Below, in pieces: positions 59,559-64,000 of a stretch of 64,000 nucleotides of DNA (its first letter is position 1; each line of letters begins with the position of its first letter). A model generated the notes under the pieces. That model did not search any database, was not told where the DNA came from, and saw nothing but the letters and a program-made list of their open reading frames with translations. This DNA comes from Aphanizomenon flos-aquae FACHB-1287 (GTDB taxonomy: Bacteria > Cyanobacteriota > Cyanobacteriia > Cyanobacteriales > Nostocaceae): assembly GCF_014698755.1 (NCBI RefSeq), contig NZ_JACJTO010000012.1:1-64000 (forward strand), read 5' to 3'. Both the position numbers and the translations under genes were made by a program.

Positions 59559-59792
59559 ATGGCAATTACTAACATCATCCAAGGTATTTGGGCATTTTCC
59601 GCTCTAGGTTTGATAATCCTCGTTTTGTTACATAGTCCTAAAGGTGATGGTATTGGCGCTATTGGTGGACAAGCGCAATTATTTAGCAGTACCAAAAGTG
59701 CCGAAAATACTTTAAATCGAGTTACTTGGGCATTGGTCGTAATTTTTATGGGTTTAACTGTGGTTTTAAGTGCTAATTGGTTGCCTAAATAA
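59559..59792 (+). CDS. secG: protein translocase subunit SecG
   Basis: 77 residues. Two membrane helices (about 7-25, IIQGIWAFSALGLIILVLL, and 52-72, VTWALVVIFMGLTVVLSANW) with the loop HSPKGDGIGAIGGQAQLFSSTKSAENTLNRVT between them match SecG, the small non-essential part of the SecYEG channel. Location downstream of gpmI is common in cyanobacteria, from memory. Confidence 0.9.
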   Translation: MAITNIIQGIWAFSALGLIILVLLHSPKGDGIGAIGGQAQLFSSTKSAENTLNRVTWALVVIFMGLTVVLSANWLPK

Positions 59793-59804
59793 TTGAAACT
59801 GAAA

Positions 59805-60602
59805 ATGGGAAAAATTACCCAAAATCAAAACTTTTGGCAAAGATTAATAGCAGTTCTGACTTTAGCAATAACTACAGGACTGCTAGTTATTTTTATGAAT
59901 TTTCAAGTTAATGCTGTTGTTAGGAAACAGGGAACAGATAACAGGGAACAGGAGAAAAATATTCAATTATCTAATTCTACCATACCTATTCTCCAAAAAC
60001 CCCATCCTTTACCACCAACTTTGGAAAAATGGCAAGATAAAACAAATAGTGGTGATTATTTTGATCAAATTAAATCTACTAAAGTTGGTTATTTAATTTG
60101 GTCAAATTTTCCAGTCAAGGTAAAAATAGAATCACCAATAAATATCAGTGAAAAGCAGTCAGAAATATGGATTAATAATGTTTTACAAGCAGTGCAAGAA
60201 TGGAGTATTTATTTACCTTTACAAGTAGTTGAAAAATCCGCTGTGGCTGAGATTACAATTATGGGAAAAGCGCCACCTTTACAGCGTGAACCTAATGGTA
60301 AAATACTGCGTGCACGTTCAGCTTTAACCATTTATGATTTATATACTGAAAATAATATTTTATCTCACCGATTTACAATTCTGTTGAGTCCCAACCAAAC
60401 TAATAATTATGTACTATCAGCAGCCCGGCATGAACTTGGTCATGCTTTGGGAATTTGGGGTCATAGTCTTTTAGAAACTGATACTATGTATTTTTCTCAA
60501 GTTCGCAACCCGCCATTTATTTCTGTTAGAGATGTAAATACTTTAAAACGGGTTTATGAACAACCTACAGGTTTGGGTTGGTCTGTTTTGAGGAAAGAGT
60601 AA
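59805..60602 (+). CDS. matrixin-like zinc metalloprotease
   Basis: 265 residues from ATG at 59805; the frame extends to TTG at 59793, which has no good ribosome-binding site. A hydrophobic N-terminal helix (about 12-34, LIAVLTLAITTGLLVIFMNF) serves as signal or anchor. The catalytic HELGHALGIWGH (HExxHxxGxxxH) near residue 210 binds zinc. A Met-turn-like DTMYF follows. This is the metzincin/M10-like type, perhaps facing the periplasm. The substrate is unknown. Confidence 0.82.
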   Translation: MGKITQNQNFWQRLIAVLTLAITTGLLVIFMNFQVNAVVRKQGTDNREQEKNIQLSNSTIPILQKPHPLPPTLEKWQDKTNSGDYFDQIKSTKVGYLIWSNFPVKVKIESPINISEKQSEIWINNVLQAVQEWSIYLPLQVVEKSAVAEITIMGKAPPLQREPNGKILRARSALTIYDLYTENNILSHRFTILLSPNQTNNYVLSAARHELGHALGIWGHSLLETDTMYFSQVRNPPFISVRDVNTLKRVYEQPTGLGWSVLRKE

Positions 60603-60872
60603 AGATGATACAGTGTTTTCCCCTGAATATGAGGTACAAAGTTAAATCATGAAACTCTTGTGGTGCGGGCATCTTGCCCCCTAGATATATACCTTATAAC
60701 ACTGATAAGTTATCATTTAGCTTAGTGGTTTTTTGTTGTGCTTATGCGCTAGAGATAGTTCTTCCTCATCGGTTCTATGATAACAAGTTTTTCCGTCGGT
60801 GTCAAGAGCTTTTACCAGCAAATTGCGAGGCTGTGAAAAGTAAATTTGATTTTTGACAGCCTCATGATTTGA
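60603..60872. other. 270-bp intergenic region with a dispersed repeat
   Basis: A gap between convergent genes. GTGGTGCGGGCATCTTGCCC near 60660-60680 is a small dispersed repeat of filamentous cyanobacteria. An open frame of 60 codons across the region has no ribosome-binding site and no recognisable sequence, so I did not call it. Confidence 0.45.
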
Positions 60873-61841
60873 TTAAACGCGACGTAGGTTCATAAGTTCT
60901 TGAGGAGAAGCTAACATATCAATAGCTACAAAGAATATTTTTCCGTCGGGATTAATTAAGAAACGCCAAGAAATATTCATACCAACAGTCACACCAAACC
61001 AAGGAGTTTGTACTACTCCTGTGATTTTCAGTTGCTTAGAACCGTCTGGTTGAACTTCACAGATACCTTGTTGCGGCATCATGTTAAGTCCCTGCGCTTC
61101 TTCACGCATATATTTAGTAATTGCTTCCCGGCCTATAATAGGCTTTTGGAATGGTGGTTGTAGAGCACCGTCAGTAGTAAATAGCGCAATAGCAGCATCA
61201 AAATTATCTGCATTCATGGCTTCAATATAGCCTAATACAGCGGGTTCTGTAATCCCGTCAATTTGCACTGAAGAGATAACAGGGGTTGTGCGTTGGAAAG
61301 CAGGTTCGGTACTTGCTTTAGGATAACTACTAGGACCAAGATCAGAAGTATCAAACCCCATATCCACTACAGTATTCCGCAATACAGTAATTTGCTGACC
61401 TGGATCAAGTTTTTGTGTAGTTTCTAATACAAATTTTACACCAGGAGACATTTGATAACCAGGGGGGATAGGAGCAATAACTCCCTGTTTCATTAATTCT
61501 CCTAACTCATACCAGAAAGCTAGTTTGGTATTAACGCTGAAGAAACCATAGGAACGGCTAATAGGAGTATCAGCGCGGCTGGCTAAATCCCGCATGACCT
61601 TTGTTTGTTCTTCGCGGGTCATTTGCTTAATTTGGTTCAGCAGACCTTCAGCTAGTTGTAAACGGGCTGAACCGGGAGCGGCGGGAGTAATGGTTTTACC
61701 CATTTCAGTGTAAGCATACCAAAGATAAGCTAATTGATCATCAACATTAAGTTGATCAAATAACGCTATAGTTGCAGGAATAGGACTAGGAACTTGAGTA
61801 TTAGAAAAAATAGTTTGAGCGGACTGGATAGTTAAAGCCAC
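60873..61841 (-). CDS. orange carotenoid protein
   Basis: 322 residues from GTG at 61841, with GGAG at 61851-61854 as ribosome-binding site (the frame also opens at TTG 61856). OCP binds a ketocarotenoid; blue light makes it quench phycobilisome excitation. The N-terminal helical domain (about 1-165) has WYAYTEMGKTITPAAPG, ISRSYGFFSVNTKLAFWYELGELM and QQITVLRNTVVDMGF. The C-terminal NTF2-like domain (about 190-320) has GYIEAMNADNFDAAIALFTTDGALQPPFQKPIIG and the PWFG loop. FRP is not in the window, and the OCP subclass (OCP1, OCP2 or OCPX) is not decided. Confidence 0.93.
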   Translation of the reverse strand: MALTIQSAQTIFSNTQVPSPIPATIALFDQLNVDDQLAYLWYAYTEMGKTITPAAPGSARLQLAEGLLNQIKQMTREEQTKVMRDLASRADTPISRSYGFFSVNTKLAFWYELGELMKQGVIAPIPPGYQMSPGVKFVLETTQKLDPGQQITVLRNTVVDMGFDTSDLGPSSYPKASTEPAFQRTTPVISSVQIDGITEPAVLGYIEAMNADNFDAAIALFTTDGALQPPFQKPIIGREAITKYMREEAQGLNMMPQQGICEVQPDGSKQLKITGVVQTPWFGVTVGMNISWRFLINPDGKIFFVAIDMLASPQELMNLRRV

Positions 61842-62153
61842 AATCGTTATCTCCAAGATTATGTGTTTATTAGTCGCTGTTAAGACTTAAGCCAAAAATG
61901 TTTATTATGAACTTAATATCTATATGAAGTAATTTAATTGAGATCTTAATTTTTGTAAAGATCTAGAAATTACCAATTGACAAAACGCTTAATTTATGAT
62001 CAGAAAATCTTTTTCAAAAGGGGCTATTTCTAGTACCATAATTGTTACAGGATGATCCGGTAAGCGATACAATTGAGGGTGGGGAAAGCCTACAGAATTA
62101 ACAATTGCATATCGATATGGTTGTTTTAACACCAAATTTTAGAGGAATAATAT

Positions 62154-62360
62154 ATGATTATTTGGGTAAATGAACAAATTGATCCTTCAGGGATGATTTA
62201 TGCTTGTATTGCCTGTTGTAATGAATCCCAGGCTAAAGATTGTCATGAATCGTTTAAGAATAATTTGACAAAAACACAACAATCAGAGGGCTGGGTTGCC
62301 AAATTGAGAACGGTTAAGTCTTGGGATGATGTACCCGTGAATGCGTTAAAGCTTGATTAG
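62154..62360 (+). CDS. small cysteine-containing hypothetical protein
   Basis: 68 residues, with AGAGGA as ribosome-binding site. Four cysteines: MIYACIACCNESQAKDC contains CxxCC and a fourth Cys seven residues on, a possible metal site or redox cluster. The rest is soluble. I do not recognise a family. It is followed by the UDG gene on the same strand with 124 bp between them. Confidence 0.6.
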   Translation: MIIWVNEQIDPSGMIYACIACCNESQAKDCHESFKNNLTKTQQSEGWVAKLRTVKSWDDVPVNALKLD

Positions 62361-62484
62361 TACAAGTATATTGTCTAGGGAAAAAGCGACTCTATACCTA
62401 TAGATATAGTGAAGTATGGAAAGCCTTAATAACCATTAATTGATAGGATATAACCTAGAGTTCCTAGTTATCATCGCCAATTCC

Positions 62485-63171
62485 ATGCAGCACGAAACTC
62501 AACTTAGTCTATTTAATCATTCTAACTTAAACCAAAGAGACCTAATTCCGACCAGTAATAAAATTCCCATTACTCCTGGAACCTATGAAAATGTAGAGTC
62601 ATTGGCAAAAGACTGTAATAACTGTTACCGTTGTCCATTAGCTGAAAACCGTACTCATGCCGTAGTCGGACGTGGTAATCTGCAAGCCGAAATCATGATT
62701 ATTGGGGAAGCGCCGGGAAAAACCGAGGACGAAACAGGTTTACCATTTGTAGGTAGATCAGGACAACTACTAGAAAATATCTTAGCTTCAGTAAATTTAA
62801 ATACAGAAACAGATATATATATTGCCAATATTTGCAAGTGTAGACCACCAGAAAATCGTGTTCCCAGCAATGAAGAAGCAGCAGCTTGTAAACCATATTT
62901 ATTCGAGCAAATTCGCCTAGTTAACCCTAAAATTATCTTATTAACAGGTGCAACCTCAGTAAAAGGTGTAATTGGTGACAAACGCCCAATTACTAAAATT
63001 CGTGGTCAATGGCTAGAGTGGGAAGGACGGTTATGTATGCCTATTTTTCACCCTTCCTACTTATTGCGTAACCCTTCCAGGGAACAGGGAAAGCCGAAAT
63101 GGCTAATGTGGCAAGATATACAGGCAGTCCGGGCTAAGTTTGATGAATTTAAGAATCAGGATAAAAATTAA
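62485..63171 (+). CDS. family 4 uracil-DNA glycosylase
   Basis: 228 residues from ATG at 62485 (MQHETQL...). It removes uracil from DNA as first step of base-excision repair. Family 4 has a 4Fe-4S cluster: ligands fit CNNCYRC near residue 50, and C in NICKCRPPENR. The uracil-binding motifs are GEAPGKTEDETGLPFVGRSGQLL and HPSYLLRNP. An upstream in-frame start at 62440 is less likely. Confidence 0.9.
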   Translation: MQHETQLSLFNHSNLNQRDLIPTSNKIPITPGTYENVESLAKDCNNCYRCPLAENRTHAVVGRGNLQAEIMIIGEAPGKTEDETGLPFVGRSGQLLENILASVNLNTETDIYIANICKCRPPENRVPSNEEAAACKPYLFEQIRLVNPKIILLTGATSVKGVIGDKRPITKIRGQWLEWEGRLCMPIFHPSYLLRNPSREQGKPKWLMWQDIQAVRAKFDEFKNQDKN

Positions 63172-63286
63172 TTACAGTAAAAATCAGAAATTTGGGAACA
63201 ATTTCCCCAATTAGTAACAATGATCCTGTAACTTGGTAAAATTAAAACATCACAATTTTAAGTCATCAGATTTTTACTGCTAAAAC

Positions 63287-64000
63287 ATGGGCAACCAGAG
63301 AAAAATGTACTGGGAACTTGATTTTTACTCCCGTCCGATTTTGGACGAAAATCAGAAAAAAGTGTGGGAAATGTTAGTGTGTGAAAGTCCTGTAGATATT
63401 GGTACACAAACAGATTCTCTGTTTCGCTATGCTAAATATTGCCCAAGTACCCAGGTAAATTCGGGTTGGCTGCGGACAGCAATTCAGGAAGCCATAGAAG
63501 AAGCAGGTATAGCACCTACTAAAATCCGCTTTTTCCGTCGCCAAATGAATAATATGATTACTAAATCCTGTGAAGATGTGGGAGTACCCGCAGTACCAAG
63601 TAGACGTACTTTAGTGCTGAATCAGTGGATACAACAGCGCATGGCGGAAGTGTATCCCCAAGAACCGGGATATCAAGGGGTGACTAATCCTTCTGTGCGT
63701 TTAGATAGACCCTTACCCCAGCGTTTACCAGATGCTTTAGAAGGAAAGCAATGGGCTTTTGTCACCTTAACGGCTAGTGATTTTACGGAAATGCCAGATT
63801 GGGAAATTGGCTTTGGTGAAGCTTTTCCCCTGGAATTGGCGCAATTATCCCCGGAAACGCGAATTCCGGGAATTTTGATTTTCTCACCCAGGGCGTTACC
63901 GATAGCGGGTTGGATGTCCGGGTTGGAAATGGCTTATTTGCACTTTGACACCAAGCAAGGTGACAGATTGATTTTAGAAACAGGAGCTACGGAAAGTTGG
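63287..64000 (+). CDS. Tab2/Atab2 family RNA-binding protein, cut by the window end
   Basis: At least 238 residues, continuing past the window. The frame opens at ATG 63287 or, more likely, at ATG 63305 (MYWELDFYSRPILDE). The pattern QTDSLFRYAKYCPSTQVNSGWLR, IRFFRRQMNNMITKSCEDVGVPAVPSRRTLVLNQWI is that of the Tab2 family. The algal Tab2 protein activates translation of psaB; in cyanobacteria the family is linked to photosystem I. The C-terminal end is missing, so completeness cannot be judged. Confidence 0.85.
   Translation, partial: MGNQRKMYWELDFYSRPILDENQKKVWEMLVCESPVDIGTQTDSLFRYAKYCPSTQVNSGWLRTAIQEAIEEAGIAPTKIRFFRRQMNNMITKSCEDVGVPAVPSRRTLVLNQWIQQRMAEVYPQEPGYQGVTNPSVRLDRPLPQRLPDALEGKQWAFVTLTASDFTEMPDWEIGFGEAFPLELAQLSPETRIPGILIFSPRALPIAGWMSGLEMAYLHFDTKQGDRLILETGATESW

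Noticed and set aside
60674-60856. 60-codon open frame between the protease and OCP genes
   Set aside because: No ribosome-binding site, no recognisable sequence, and it overlaps a dispersed repeat region.

Overview
This window looks like chromosome from a filamentous, heterocyst-forming cyanobacterium of the order Nostocales. It encodes a photosystem I subunit (PsaK), an orange carotenoid protein, tocopherol biosynthesis enzymes, Ycf35/Ycf46, a Psb32-type TPM protein, a Tab2-type RNA-binding protein and a probable PatD heterocyst-frequency protein. The DNA is AT-rich by eye and carries many GCGATCGC (HIP1) octamers and heptameric tandem repeats, both typical of the group. No rRNA, tRNA or CRISPR array was seen. 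The species cannot be fixed from sequence alone.

Layout. 1-9.4 kb: a cut-off gene tail, an acetyltransferase, hisC, a TPR protein, the tocopherol pair (homogentisate phytyltransferase and gamma-tocopherol methyltransferase), the ktrB-ktrA potassium uptake pair separated only by a heptamer array, a TPR lipoprotein-like protein and queA. 9.5-23 kb: mostly housekeeping genes (YraN, pentapeptide protein, Uma2 nuclease, Ap4A phosphorylase, Rel/SpoT, PatD, thioredoxin, nitroreductase, thrS, DUF2605/DUF2973, sufE, psaK). A decayed, internally deleted TnpB element abuts and overlaps the 3' end of sufE. 23-31.5 kb: an accessory island with two adjacent dynamin-like GTPases, a truncated PIN toxin, hicAB, two copies of an antitoxin-like gene, an unrecognised membrane protein, an XRE regulator with a nucleotidyltransferase-like partner, a palindromic MITE and dispersed repeats. 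31.6-47.4 kb: ycf35/ycf46 with a clear terminator, a large secreted VWD/SdrD-B protein, thrC, psb32, cysH, a four-helix-bundle gene bracketed by inverted repeats, an SbcD-like nuclease, small hypotheticals and a MoaD/ThiS-like protein. 47.4-54.7 kb: three same-strand P-loop ATPase genes. Two of them join an N-terminal STAND/AAA-like ATPase through one membrane helix to a C-terminal ABC-transporter-type ligand-binding domain, and share an almost identical stretch of about 840 bp. 55-64 kb: a DnaJ-TPR protein, the clpR-clpP pair with a long double repeat array between them, gpmI, secG, a matrixin-like protease, OCP, family 4 uracil-DNA glycosylase and a Tab2-family gene cut by the window end.

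Functional units: tocopherol synthesis (2.6-4.6 kb), K+ uptake (membrane KtrB plus regulatory KtrA), ClpR/ClpP mixed proteolytic core, Ycf46/Ycf35, and HicA/HicB. The best candidates for undescribed biology are the ATPase/ligand-binding receptor-like tandem at 47.4-54.7 kb, the paired dynamin-like GTPases at 23.6-27.4 kb, and the nucleotidyltransferase-like/XRE pair at 30.5-31.4 kb. Product names rest on motif and sequence recognition by eye; no database search was run.
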